64,000 nt of DNA from Rhabdornis inornatus (lineage: Eukaryota > Chordata > Aves > Passeriformes > Rhabdornithidae): assembly GCA_013397075.1 (NCBI GenBank), contig VWZS01003516.1, forward strand, positions 62,001 through 126,000, read 5' to 3'. The position numbers and the translations under genes were made by a program. Within the stretch, counting starts at the first letter, position 1; every line of letters starts with the position of its first letter. The notes under the pieces were generated by a model. It was not told the DNA's origin, did not search any database, and saw nothing but the letters and a program-made list of their open reading frames with translations. Shown here piece after piece: positions 24,816 through 37,143 of the stretch.

Positions 24816-25390
24816 ATGTCATTTCCACTGACTCACTCTTCCCACAGATTCTTGTCTGTGCCGTGTTGCTATTAGTGTTAGAAGCAATCTGTGGGTGAGA
24901 CGGTGTTTCACCAAGGACAATATCTGTGATTCAACACTTTCTCCCATCCCACTCGTTTTCAGAGCACGTAAAAGAGATGCTTGGGTAGGAGACACATTTC
25001 GTAGTTCCTCCACATTCAGCTGGAGGCTGAATTCTCACTTCCCTGACCCAAACCTTTTTGCTTTATCCGTACTGTAGCTCTGCCTGGGAGCTCCAGCTGA
25101 AGCTCAGGTGGTGGCTGTGCTGGGTGCTGTACACAAATGTGCCCCTGGCATCCCCCTGGCGAGAGCAGGCACCAGGCTAATGCATATTTGCAAACTCTTC
25201 TCCTCTCTCTATCACATCCCCCCACACACATCACCTATTTTTGGAGTAAACATCCCCATTGCTTGTTCCCTCCACTACCAAAATTGCCTGACTTTGTGGC
25301 TCCGGATGAAGCTGTTGCTCTGAGCAAGTACAGACAGACAGAGTGATTGCCATAGCAACAGAAGTTGTGTGTGAAATCCCTGGGAACCAG

Positions 25391-25468
25391 TCTTCTTCCT
25401 CCTCCTCTTCCCCCACCCATTCAGGTCCCTTTTCACATTTCTTTCTTCTTTTTTTTTTTTTTTTCCCC
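25391..25468. repeat. Polypyrimidine tract with 16-T run
   Basis: The plus strand is almost all C and T from the CTTCTTCC repeats to an uninterrupted 16-T run at 25449-25464. It resembles a simple-sequence tract; an exon following it was not found. Confidence 0.85.
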
Positions 25469-25739
25469 AAGGTGCTAGTGCCAATTCATTCCTTGTGCTG
25501 AACACCTAGGGAGATGCTTTGAAAGCTGGGTTACAATAGCACGCCACCAATTACCACAGGGGCAGAACAACTTTGTGGAGCATCATATTGGAAAAACACA
25601 CCCTGCTGGGCCTTGAGAAAGTCTTAATAAGGAGAATTGAAAGAGGGCAGACAGTGGGAGGGTTGTTGCCTGCATTTAGGACCTCAAGGGCATATGCCAA
25701 ATTCGTTCCTGATCAGATCTGCACTGAACTATTTACTTT

Positions 25740-25925
25740 TTGAGATGCTAAGTCAACAGATGTGCATCAAAACAAATTAAAACCATTTAACATCAAGCTG
25801 CTAATGGCTAGAACCACACAAAATAATGCAGGTTGTTAACCCCATAATAAGGAGCTCATTAAAATGGGAATTGCCAATTAGGTTGCTTAGGAGTTCCATT
25901 AGGAGAAATACAAGCAACGGGAAAA
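25740..25925. promoter_or_regulatory. Candidate AT-rich regulatory element
   Basis: The block has many short TAAT/ATTA and AATTA cores, for example 'caaattaaaaccatttaac', 'cattaaaatgggaattgcc' and 'aattaggttgc', in otherwise unique sequence free of repeats. Composition is like conserved developmental enhancers. Conservation could not be tested. Confidence 0.2.
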
Positions 25926-26701
25926 CCACTGAATATTTGCCAGTAGCTGGGTGCAACACACTGTGAAGACTGATGGCCAGGGAGATATGTCCAACTGGTG
26001 CAGACTGGAAGCACTGTCAAGGGCTACAGCACAACCAAACTGTCTTAAACTACAACAGGATAAAGTTTAAATGTTTCATGCACTCAACTCAGACCTCGAT
26101 GAGGTGCATTTTATGCAAGGAGTGCTGGAAATTTCATTGTTGGTAAAGGTTAAGGATACCAGTGCTACCACTCACATTTGTGTTTGTATTGACATTTTGC
26201 TTCCCTTGGCAAGCTGTGCTTCCTTCAGGTCAGAAGGGGCATTTTTAAACACCCTTTGGACGTGATGATCAGCCCAAAACTTTCCAAAAGCTTTTTATGT
26301 TGCAATCTCTGACAAGACAGACATTAAATAGAACAGCTATAGGCAGCATGACCTTGCGCATAGATATCCCCAAACTGCTTTGGAGAAGAGTTTTACTACT
26401 CTAGTCTGTGCTCTGCATTTTACTATTTCTCACAGCTCTGGGTTTTTAACTTATTCTTCCTAGGTACTGGTATTTTTATGTCATCTGGAGGAAGCTGGCA
26501 GCCTCTCAGAGCTTGCTTTGCTTTATATATGTAAAAATATATTTTCCCCGACATACTGAAAATGACATGCACAGGAGAGACCTTTAAACTTTATTTTGTT
26601 GCTGTATAAAAGTAGCACAATAACGTCCTCATGTTGAAATCCTCATTTCCCAAATGGCATCCGTCTTGCTTTCCCAATCACACCTGAGCAGATTTCAGAT
26701 A
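25926..26701. other. Unique AT-rich sequence
   Basis: No gene or repeat recognised. Several poly-A-signal-like and MEF2-like AT runs occur near 26520-26545, with no transcript context. Confidence 0.5.
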
Positions 26702-26825
26702 TCACAGAATCACAGAATATGCTGAGTTGGAAAGGACCCACAAGGATCATCGAGTCCAACTCTTAGCCCTGCACAGCACCATCCCCAAGAATCACACCAT
26801 GTGCCTGAGAGTATCACTCACACAT
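26702..26825 (-). mobile_element. CR1 LINE 3' fragment (minus strand)
   Basis: The plus strand starts 'atcacagaatcacagaat' (the CR1 terminal repeat in reverse complement), then 'ttggaaaggacccacaagga', 'tcatcgagtccaact' and 'cctgcacagcaccatcccca'. This is a well-preserved antisense CR1 3' end, truncated after about 120 bases. The clear terminal repeats suggest a younger copy than the one near 17.9 kb. Confidence 0.92.
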
Positions 26826-28795
26826 TTAACTCTCACTAAACCAGATTTTAGCTGAATGTTCCTAAACGGGCTTTTAGACATATTAGGAATGAGACAAACA
26901 TTTAAATGTTTCTGACTTTAAAAAAATGCTTTAAAAAAGGAAAATTATTATTTTCCCTTCTGGAGTCAGAGAAAGCCCCAAAGTGTCAGGTGGTTCTTAA
27001 GGTGAGAGAAGGAAGAAGGGAGCAGGTGTGATGCCCGAGAGCACAAGGAGGTTTTTGTGGCAGACATAGCTTCCTGAAGCACTCTGAAAGCATCCAAAAG
27101 GGGCACTTTTTCCTCAGGAAAGGATCCAGCACTGACCCTGGGAGGACACAGCTGTGATAACACCATTCTGGGGCACACCTGAAGGGTCCTACACCACCTA
27201 CACCTATACCTAAGGGCTGGGAATAAGAATTGCTGTTGACCTAAATGCTAGTCGTCCCACAAGGACTGAACTTCCAGAAGGTACATTTAGTCAAGTAAGT
27301 CACCTTCCACTTTGACAACACCCATCTTTATCCATGCTTTACCTTCCCCCCCGAGAGAAATGGGAAATCTCTGCAGTGCCAAGCTTGATAGCATGTCAGG
27401 ATATATCCCACTGTGGATTTATACTGCACTGCCCAGTGCTGGGGTGAGCTTAGCTGGGAAAGTGGATTTTGCTGTGCTGGAATGCCACCCCTGGAGCTGA
27501 CACACCTTTTGGAAAGCTTCATTCCAGCCGCTCCTTAGGCCAGCCTGCAGTCCCTGTGGAGAGCACTGCTCATGATGCTTGGTTTCACTCATGGTACCAA
27601 CAGCACCAGGGGAAAATGAACCCATGACGGGGGAGAGCACAGGAGTTAACTGCTCCATCCCACAGCATCATTAATTCCTGGGAGGGCGTGGAGATGAGAC
27701 ACCACACAAGGGACCACCAGCATGTGACAACTCCAGGCAAGTACAAAGCTCTGCCAAATCAGGGCTTTACATGAGCTCGTGAGAACAATCACAAGAAGTG
27801 TGTATACTTCTTTTTGGTATAGCTAGACTGGCACTTCAAGGGAAAGAATTACGTGAGCATGTCAGTAATACCTTTATGCAATCCGAGGTGAGCATTTGAA
27901 AGTTATTTAATAGGCAAAACTGTGCTTTGAACAGTCAGCAAATCAAGGTCATCTCAGTCAACAAAACCATAAAGAACAGCAAAAGTGCTAAATCAGTACA
28001 GTCATATATTTACAGTGAATAATATAAGTAGCTCCAGAGTTGAAACCAAGAAGATTTTCTTCAATGCTTTGAATTTAGCTCTGTTTTCAGAACCACTTAA
28101 AATGGTAAATTATGTTCTTTTATCCCACTGGTCTTATGGAAACTCGGTCCCTCCTGTCATGACTTCATAAGGGATATTTGCCTTAAAGTTTGAGCAGGGA
28201 CAGGTCCTGTTATTTTGCGTGTCTTCCAAGATGTTAACTTTTGCACGTGTGCTTACTGAAGACAGAAACTGAGATAAAACAGGTTTTACTAGCATTGTTC
28301 GAGAAAGCATTAAAAAGATGTTAAGTATATTTAAAATTAGAACTGTGCTGTAATCTCAGCTGGTATAGACTGACATATTTCCGATGTTATAATGGATCTA
28401 TGCCAAATTACATCAGCTGGCCACAGCATAAGATGTTAAAACCAACTGGAAAACTCATCTGATATTTAAAAGCAACATATGGGAGCAGCAGAGACTTCAG
28501 GAAGATACTTCATTTGGGATATTTTGAAAACAGAATATGTCCTACAGTAGTGTGGAAGGAGGTGTATTAACTTGTATCTATGTCCTGTGGGCAGTAATTA
28601 AAATTTAAATCTTATTAATATTGCTCTGCATCTTACTTAACAGTATTTTTCCTGGTCTTCTGGGATAAATGAGTAGAAAGCAAATGATGCATTGTCACAT
28701 GTGCGTTTAGGTAAAACAAATTTCAAATGAATGAACAAAAATGCTGACCCTGGCAGGGCTTGCTTTTACAAAATGCATATATTAGAGAGAGTCTG
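26826..28795. other. Unique AT-rich sequence, no gene seen
   Basis: This is a repeat-free stretch with homopurine and AT-rich patches (26910-26955, 28300-28345, 28590-28620). No reading frame over 80 codons looks protein-like. Low repeat content and AT-rich composition would fit conserved non-coding DNA, but it also fits ordinary intergenic sequence. Confidence 0.45.
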
Positions 28796-29090
28796 TTTAC
28801 AAGGGCATTTAGTTACAGGACAAGGGGGAATGGACTCAAACTGAAAGAGAATAGGTTTAAATTAGATATTAGGAAGAAAATCTTCCCTGTGAGGGTGGTG
28901 AGGGCCTGGCACAGGTTGTTCAGAGAAGCTGGATGCCCCATCCCTGGGAGTGTTCAAAGCCAGGCTGGATGGGGCTTGGAGCAACCTGGTCTGGTGGAAG
29001 GTGTCCCTGGCCATGGCAAAAGGATTGAAACTGAGTGATCTTTAATGTCCCTTCCAACCCTGGCTGTTCCATGATTCTATGAGTCTATGA
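28796..29090 (+). mobile_element. CR1 LINE 3' end, well preserved
   Basis: About 295 bases follow the CR1 3' region in order: 'tacaggacaagggggaatgg', 'cttccctgtgagggtggtga', 'ccctgggagtgttcaaagcc', 'tggtggaaggtgtccctggc', 'aatgtcccttccaaccc' and the terminal 'ccatgattctatgagtctat'. It ends in nearly intact terminal repeats. The element is 5' truncated, as usual for CR1. An open frame of 92 codons across it is chance. Confidence 0.97.
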
Positions 29091-29794
29091 AAAGGAAGAG
29101 ACTTAGATAACCACCAAATTTGAAGAAATCAGTGCTCGGTGGGCACAGAGGCTGTGCTTGGCAAACAGCATGGTCACTGTGAATAGTCCTATCTGCCTGA
29201 ATGTCTTCATCACACCCATATGCAGCAAAGTAACCTGAAGAGAGCATCAATATAACCTGGACTCTCTGCTGAGCCAGGATCTGTCTCACCTTTGGTTTAC
29301 ACAGGAGTTCCACCTGCAAGCCTGTTGATGCTGTTTGTAGAGCAGACACCATGGTAGGATGACACAAACAAACATAGGAAAGGAGCCTGCTTTCTCACTC
29401 TCCTTGGCAGCAGGTTGAAGAGCATAGTGCATATTTTGTAGTGATTCAGCATTTGAATACCTAAAGAAAAAGATAATTCAGTATTTCCAATGCTGTTTCC
29501 CTTATGTCTTTTTAATCCTTTAAAGAAGATGCAGTGTTGAAAGCTTTATTGTAACGATTAGTGTAATCTAAATGAAAAGTACAACTGATTGATCTCATAA
29601 AATACAAGCTTGCTATTTCTACGGGGTTTACAAAGGAGAGTTAAATAGTTCCCATGAAAAATTCAGATGGGGCATAATATTAAAGGGTATTTTGTCAATG
29701 GAGGTAATGTTCATGTAGATCAACGTGTGGGATAAATTTTCAGCTTGGCTGAAGATCTCATGCTTTATCAATATACTATGCATTAAACCCATCA
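29091..29794. other. Unique non-coding sequence
   Basis: Nothing recognised; AT-rich after about 29450. Confidence 0.5.
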
Positions 29795-29860
29795 CAGACC
29801 TGCTTTGAATCCCAGATATTTCAGGGTGCTCTGTGTCAGGTCACTTAACAACTTGAGAAC
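29795..29860 (-). mobile_element. Possible MIR-like relic (minus strand)
   Basis: The plus strand reads 'cagacctgctttgaatccca' and then 'ctctgtgtcaggtcacttaa', the order found in reverse-complemented MIR elements ('cctggtttgaatccc', 'tgtgaccttgggcaagtcacttaac'). Only about 65 bases are recognisable. The match is weak and by eye. Confidence 0.35.
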
Positions 29861-31439
29861 AGAAACAGAAAGGGACGTGTATCAAACATAAATCAAAAGT
29901 GGCATCAATACTGCCAAAAACTCTGGTTTGCAAGCTCTGACACCTCCCTTTCCATCCCACTGATTAAAATAAACTCATGCACGGCATGGATAAGAAACAC
30001 TAAAATTGAAATATTAAAATCTCCGTTCCTATTAGGTGGCAAGAGGGGATGGAGAATTTGCCTCAGAGATGTCTGCAACTCAGCCCCTGCAGAGGGCTGA
30101 ATGCAAGGGCACAGTAGATACCTAAGCAAGGACTTCAGGCTTTAGTTCTGTATGAACCTGAAATCTGAGTATGACCTGGTGGGAATGGTTTGTGTGGAAG
30201 GATGTAGATCACTCTCAGACTGCTCCCTGGTAACTGCAAACATTCCAGGGGAGCTGATCACACTGAACCTGGTGGGTGCAGGGACAGTTATGTGTGAAGC
30301 CCTTTGCACTCTGCAGAACCTTTTTTTCATAACCAGATTGTCACACTGTGGTAGGTTCTCCAGCAGGAAGGGTTAATTGCCTGGTTGGCAACACTGGTGA
30401 TTCTTCAGGTTCTGACAACAGCCATAGAGGAGCATGTGAAGAATTGCTCCGCAGAGTTGTTTCTCCAATGACTGTGGTGATGAACACAGATTAAGCTCCT
30501 GAGTTTCAAGCATCTGAAATTTTATGAGATTTCTTCAGGCCTGAATGTGGCCCTGAGCATCCTCCAGGCAGCAGAACCTGCTCACCATCACCACAGCCCT
30601 GACTCAGGCTCACAGCACACAAATTTTACATTTTTAGCCTTAAATGGTGAAAACCCAGTGAAGTCTAAAGGCAAATCATATGCATTATGTACAACAAAAT
30701 GACTGGTTTATACCATTATGCTTTGATTTCCTCAGGAAAACTAGAACAATTAAAGGCAGGAAGGAAGATCATAAATTTGAAAGGAGACATGGGGATCACC
30801 ACTCACCTGAATAGGAAGCTTTAAATAGTCTACCATTGACTCACCACAATTTGGAAACAGTATAGCTTACACTTTTACTCTTGCTTACAGAACACAGAAT
30901 AGATATGACACTCATGAATTAAAATAGACTTATGGTGATCTGTGCCAAAACAGTTAAAATACCTGTGTTAGTTTTTATTATATATGTTAGCCTTTCATGG
31001 TGTACAGTGAATAATAGCTAGTTTTGGGAACCATCATGTGAAAAGGAGGAGTTAGTCTTCAGCCTTTCAGCCACAATAAATTCTCTATCACAAGACTTGG
31101 TTGCTTACTAAACCACTCAGCCTGTAACACATTACCCACACCTAGACAGATAAATATGGCTCTTTAAACCAGAGAGACAGACACATGTAATATCTAGTTA
31201 ACTGTGCCCCATAACTGCAGTTTTCTGTGATAGTCTTCCTTTGTGTGAAGGAATATGTTAGGACTGCTGAAATGATTATAAACATCGATAATGTGTAAGT
31301 CCTTAATCAAGATGAGGCACTCCACTGTGCAAGAGGTTGTGCATCTTTATATTAAATCTTCTCTGTGTGTCTCATTATTTAATAGATAAAATAGATGAAG
31401 TGTGGAGAAAAGTAATATTATCCTTATCTCCTGATAGTG
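29861..31439. other. Unique AT-rich sequence, no gene seen
   Basis: No coding or RNA feature was recognised. Many short A/T-rich runs occur and no long frames. Confidence 0.5.
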
Positions 31440-31545
31440 AACTGTAATACATAGGAAGATTGAGTAAATTGGGTTCTGGAAAGCTGGGCTAGGACCAGGA
31501 ACTGACCCTGGACTACTTGTCCCATCATCTCAACCAGGAGCCTGC
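31440..31545 (+). mobile_element. Possible MIR-like relic
   Basis: The run 'gaagattgagtaaattggg' followed by 'gctgggctaggaccaggaac' and 'tgaccctggactacttgtcc' follows the 3' half of MIR-type SINEs ('gagattaagtaactt', 'ggcagagctaggattcgaac', 'ccaggtctcctgactcc'). Strongly diverged; the upstream half (31380-31440) is only suggestive. Confidence 0.4.
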
Positions 31546-33799
31546 CCTTCCTATCATTTAGTAGAAGGCACCAAAATGGAGTGCAATTTGAAGATTAGAC
31601 AATGAAACATTTCCTTTGAAAAAATTCCTTTGAAAATTTTATTTTCCTTTAAAATTAATTTGGGTCCTTGATTACAAGTCTTAAATCCAACAATTGTTCA
31701 CATATCTGCACATTCCCATTGTGACTGTTCCTCTGAAACAATACTTAGGCAAGCACTACATTGCCCAGTCAGAGTAGGAGCACTGGAGACTTGGAACACC
31801 CCTTAAAAACTATTTTCAACAGTTTGTTGCACATGGATGGCTTTTCCCTGACAACCAGGCTCAAAAAGCAGATAATTCAGCCAGGATTTGAGCAAGATGG
31901 TGCCTTACTGTGGCTCCTGTGCAGCCAACACACACTTCTGAAACTAGCACAGTAACCACAAACAAGCAGATCCCAAATATTTTGATAGACAGAGCCCCAT
32001 AAAACATCAAGTTAGAAACTCAGCAGCCCACAGACAGCCATGACTTCAGTGGCTGCCTCAACCTGTATCCAAGCAGCAACCCACAGGAGCCAAGTGGTGG
32101 GAGGGAGTTTCTCATCCCCTTCCTCCAGAGCTTCCGTTGCTGTTGCCCCTCTTGCTGTCACGGGCGCTCGAGTGATGCTGTGTGGTTCTGATGTGCTGTC
32201 ACCCTCCCAAACATGTGGGTGGATTTCACGTTGTTTATGTGTGGCTAAAGCCTCTCCTCTGAGAAGAATTGCCAGGAATTCCTTGGCCTGCTCTGAGCAG
32301 CACTGCCAGAGCCACGAGGTAGGAACGAGGAGTGCCTCTGCTGGGTGCAAATTCAAGAACAGAGGGTCTGCTGCAGACACATCCTGACGTGGAGTCCCAG
32401 AAAAACCCTGTTAATAAGGGCTTAGAGGTGATGTGTGTGAAAACAAAGAATTTGCTAGTTGACCATGAACATTTTGAAATTTCTGGATCATAATTTGCGC
32501 TGTGAATCCCAGTTGGATGTCAATGGGCAGACAACACAGAGAAATGGGAACATTGGTGGAATGAGCGGTCTAGCAGTTTTGTAAGGAAATCAGTGAAATT
32601 CCCAATAAGTCTTCTATATTTTCCAGATTGCTTGGTATTTTCAAGTGTAGCATTAATCTCCTGTCTGTGGTAAAACTCTAGTTGAGGTTGTAAGCTAACA
32701 GGAGTTAAGTCCTTGAGATATGGCAGTGTAGCATATCTTTCTCACAGTTCCCACTCTGGAGATCCATAATACTACCCCATGGATATCAAAAGGAAGGTGA
32801 GATTAATCTCTCCTCTGGCCCACAATAATTAGTCTCCTATAAAAAGGAATAAATAGCACCACTGCAGAGGACATCTGCAGTCCTCATGCTGGGACTGGGC
32901 TTCTCCATGTAATAATTCATGTCTCCTTTTCCTTACCTGCCTGATGCTTGCCTTGCCAGTCTCTGTCTGTACGCATCTGGAGTATTTAACCCCGTGCCAC
33001 TGGGATTTTCCACCTCATCTGCAGTGACATTCCTTCCACTATACTTTCCCCCTGGTATTCAAGCCCTGATGATTTTGCTTTCATTTTCATGTCTACTGGC
33101 TCAAGGAACATTGCCAAAAATGTGATTGTAAACATGCTGTGATCCCAGAGGCAGCAAGATGGTGACTCTATGGAGGTGGAGAACCAAACACAGGACCTGA
33201 GTGTATGGTGGTTTTAAACCCTATTCTTCCCTACAATGGAGACATTTCCAAGCCAGTCCTGCTGGAGATCCAAGTCATCATGTCATTATCCCCTTCCCAG
33301 TCTGAAAGTGGCCATGTGTGTAGTCCCCACCATTGCTCACTGTTGAGCCTTGTTTCTCTCTCCCTCTCAGCAGCATTCTTTCATGGTAAGGTTTGTCTCT
33401 GTATCTGACTATACCCTGCTGCCTTCCTTCATTTGTTTTTTTTTTCCCAGGCTATGTATGTGTTTACTTCCTTTGATGTTCCTAGTAAATAGGTCATTCC
33501 TTCCACCCTCTTGTCTATACCAGTTAATCTATACCATTACCTGTTTGCCTGCACTCTTCAGAAGGCCCTGCCCCAAGTGGTATTCCTATTAGCACTTCAA
33601 AAGAGGATTGATTTGGGTGTTTTTAATGAATTATCAGCTGTAGCTTTCTATCAAATTAGCATCCAAGGAGCTCTTCTGGATTACTCCTCTCCACAGCCTC
33701 TGGGGTTACTGCTTTGACCTCTCCTTAGTGAGCAATGTTACCCTGTGGATGTTTCTGCACTTAGATTTGTTCAATTTCTTGCTATTCCCACTATGTCCC
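31546..33799. other. Unique sequence; pyrimidine-rich plus strand from about 32.9 kb
   Basis: No gene was recognised. Open frames of 115-122 codons overlap on opposite strands at 32012-32387 and have no domain. From about 32.9 kb onward the plus strand is pyrimidine-rich, and this continues to about 35.9 kb, so part of it may belong to the old antisense LINE that is recognisable from about 33.8 kb. Confidence 0.45.
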
Positions 33800-34910
33800 A
33801 CTTTTCATTTATTGAAATCCCTCTAGGATGGTGCTTCTAATAAATTATTTGCAATTCACACTCCAGCTGAGTGTTATCTTTGAATTTGATTGATGTATTT
33901 TTCTTCTCCTTCCTCAGTGCTACTTCAGATGAATATAATGTCCAACTCAGCAGGAATCCCTGAGGAGCCCAACATGGCAATATTTATAAGCATACTCCAC
34001 TTTCTATTGTAGGGGCTGATTTTAATCTCTTTCATTGTTATTCTCTGTATCCACCCTAGATGTTTCTTGTAATGCTTTGGGCCCAGTCCAGCCACTGTTA
34101 AAGTCAACTGTGTCTGCATGGAACCCTTTAGGGATGGATCAGGTTCTAAAGGAATATTATGTCTGAAGAAACTGACTAAAATTGCTTACTGAAATCAAGA
34201 ACCTTTCTGCAGAAGAGTTCTCTGTAAAACCAGTTATCTTGTCAGCCATTGAAACCCTTAAGGGTAAATTTACTGAGTGACTCAGGGGACCATATCCCTT
34301 CTTCCTCCCACCAGTGTGTCCCACTACGCTGCATACTCATCCCACATGATGGATAATCAGCTGCTTATCCTTCACTCTCCCCACCCAACACTTCCCACTC
34401 CCTGTGGTTTTCCTCCTCCCATCAACACTGTGAGTATAATCTGTCTGTGGAGTCTATCACTTGGGTGCAACTGCTCCTCCTAACATGACCTCTCTATGTG
34501 TGTGACACATTTCTGTATTGTTCCTCCTGCAGAACAGCTAACAGTGCTTTCTGATTATTAGAGACCAAGTTTCACCTGCAAAGGATGCCAAGTTAATTGA
34601 TCTGTAATTCCCCTTTTGGAAAAGAAGTGTGATGTTTTCCCTCTGCCAGTCACCAGGGCATCCTCAGTTCTCCAGGAGCACTTGGATATAATGGATAATG
34701 GGCCTAAGAGTTTTTCAGCTAATTCCTTTAATACCCTTGGGTATGTACCATCTGGCCCTCTGTGCCCATTTGAATGCACTGTGCTCTTTATATTTCTTTG
34801 CTGTTTCTTTAATGATTTTGCTAACTCCTGGCTCTCAGTTTCTTGGCTTTCCTTTGATTGCTCATTGCACACAATGTTTTTAAAGGAATTTTAGAAAACT
34901 GAAACAGGTG
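33800..34910 (-). mobile_element. Old CR1-type LINE relic (minus strand)
   Basis: In reverse complement the segment follows the ORF2 region of CR1-clade LINEs. Plus-strand cues include 'attgaaatccctctaggatg' near 33811, 'aatataatgtcc...ccctgaggagcccaac' near 33934-33973, a 'ttgatctgtaattcccc' block near 34597 and 'cctttaatacccttgggtat' with 'catctggccc' near 34726-34760. These are counterparts of reverse-transcriptase codons. Many indels and stops separate the recognisable parts. It is much older than the other CR1 copies. Confidence 0.65.
34558..34872 (-). pseudogene. LINE reverse transcriptase fragment, decayed
   Basis: A 104-codon open frame on the minus strand contains 'GPDGTYPRVLKELAEKLLGP' followed by LSIISKCSWRT. 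This is the conserved N-terminal reverse-transcriptase block of CR1-clade ORF2 proteins (GPDGI-P-VLKELA...PL--I---SW--G-VP-DW). After that block the frame diverges and the catalytic YADD region is not in frame. The domain is a small part of the ~900-residue family protein, so it is a dead remnant. Confidence 0.75.
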
Positions 34911-37143
34911 ACCTTTTTTCAGCTCACTGTATCCATAGCAGAAATTAACTTGCTTTTTAAATTAACCTTTCATCAAGAAGCATTGTGTCTCAAAAGTTTG
35001 AGCTGAGATTATTAGCTTTTATCCTATCCAAGCAATCTACATCGTATCTACAGGACATTTCCTGCTATTTGAAAGAGAAAAGCATTCAAGACAGTTTTCT
35101 GTAAGACCGTATATCCAAGTTTTGTCTTCTTAATACTGGTAGGGAATTATTTCTTCTTTCTATTATGTCCTATTTTCTCTCTCTTCAAGTGCATTTGTGT
35201 GACCCTGCTTACATCGTTCAGATACTTGTAGACTCAAGTCTGCTATTTTCTTATCTCTTTGCCAGCTAATATCTAAGCACGACTTCATCTTTGTGAATCA
35301 AACCCACTCCAAATGATCTGATCATCCCTCTACTCTCCTTTGAGGCCTCTGACTGCAGTGTATGGCATAGAGATTCCAAAAAATTTACAGCAATTAATTC
35401 CAGCCATATCTAAGACAGGCAGATAAGGGTGATGCCCACTGAGGATGGCGGGGAATTTCACAATGTCAGCTGGCTGCTAGAAGTTACACCTCAATTCTCC
35501 TCCTATGTCACTTCCCAGCTTTCCTTAACATGGCTACTTCCGAGTGTCCTTTGGGGATATTTTTCCCTGAGTGATGAATGATGGTAGTCCCTTTATTTCT
35601 CTTTCATGATGTTATTTCCTGGCCACATTGCTAATCTCTGTGGGTGCCACAGGGTCAATTCTCTGTTCAATCACACTTAAATCTCCTCCCATTTTAGCCT
35701 CAACACCATCTTGCTATACTGTGAATTTCTCCTGCTTACTTGCATATGACTTGCTTTCATTTTTCTCCAAACATTTCTTTCTATTATCCAATATTCTTCC
35801 CAGAATATTTTCCATTTTAAATGGCTTCTATAGGATTTCCTTTTCCTTTTTTAAAAACAAACAAAACTTTTTTCCTCTTTCTACATAGAGATATTAGACA
35901 AGACAGGTTTATACCTGTCTACCTCTAATACATGGTGTTCCTGAAGGAGGTACAGACAACAGTGGGTCTACCCACATGGAGTAAAAGGTAAGTAAAATTC
36001 ATGAAGCAGCACAAGTGGGCAGCACGACAACCAGGGCACAGTCACAGGATGGTTTTGATTTGAATGTGAATCATTCCCTGTACAATCCACTGAGGCTGGA
36101 AGAGGACAGTCTCCTCCTCTCTTGCATTTAGGTGGCATCAGATGAGGGTAGTTGTGGTTGCCTTCCCTCCACCCTGACTTTGGAAGGTTTTCATGAGATG
36201 GACCCCAGTGCTCCATTCCTTTGGCACATCCAGCACAATGTTGTCTGGATAAGGACTAGTCCATGCCTGCCAAAATGCTGGATGGGAAGCAGAGCAGGAT
36301 AGGACATTCAATAACTTCCCAAGCCTTCAGGCTACAGAGAAAAAAAATGACCCCCTTTTCTTTGCAGAGACAATAAACAAAAGGCTGCATTAGAACCTTT
36401 GTTTGCAGGAGATCATGAAGATTTCAGCAGTACCATACTCCCCTGCCGGAGGAGGGATTAAGAGGGTTACAGAACAGATTTACAAGCCCTGGAGAGAGTA
36501 AGTATCCAACGGAAATCTTTGGCAATCCCCTTCCCTTCCTCTTCTGCGTCTCACCCTGGCTTCTGGTAGCACTTAGAACAAAACCACTACCTCTTGCTTA
36601 TTTTAATGTGTTCCCTATTTTACCCTGAACCCAAATGAAACATCAAAGGTCTGGCTCAAGCACTTGCAAGTAAAAATAGCTCTAAGGCCAATATATTTAA
36701 GGCCCTTGAATGATATCTGAAATAAGTCATCCTAAGCCCAGAAGAGGGGAATGGTGTTGTTTGTTGTGTGTGGTGCTGATAGTGGGCAGTACTGCCATGT
36801 AAAGAGCAATGTGTGATACTGCAAAACAAAAAGAAGGTGAGAAAAGGGGCATGAAGACTGCATTGCACTGTATTGTGAAAGAAGAGCAAAATCTATTTAA
36901 GATAAAAGCCAGTTTCAAGCTGCCTTTATTTTCTTTCCAATCTGATGCTTCTCCTCCCTTCTGAGAAATTTAGATTTGAATGTGTCTTTCTTGCTACATG
37001 AGAAAATGGTAAATCTTAGTCCATCCTTGGTCCATGAGGGTATGACCCTCTCTCTCCCACAAAGTACTGCAATTTGTTTATAACCATCTAGGACTCATTT
37101 ATTCCCTGTGATGTGCCTGTTTTTGAAGTAAGATAAATCAAGG
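34911..37143. other. Unique or unrecognised sequence
   Basis: The first kilobase keeps the pyrimidine-rich bias of the neighbouring LINE relic and may be a more decayed part of it, though I see no clear matching motifs. No gene was recognised. A pyrimidine tract with an acceptor-like 'ccccttttctttgcag' lies at 36353-36368, but no exon follows that I can support. Confidence 0.4.

Noticed and set aside
28760..29038. 92-codon frame as a small gene
   Set aside because: It lies almost wholly within a CR1 3' untranslated region.
36353..36368. Pyrimidine tract plus CAG as a splice acceptor
   Set aside because: No open, protein-like exon follows; such sequences are frequent by chance.
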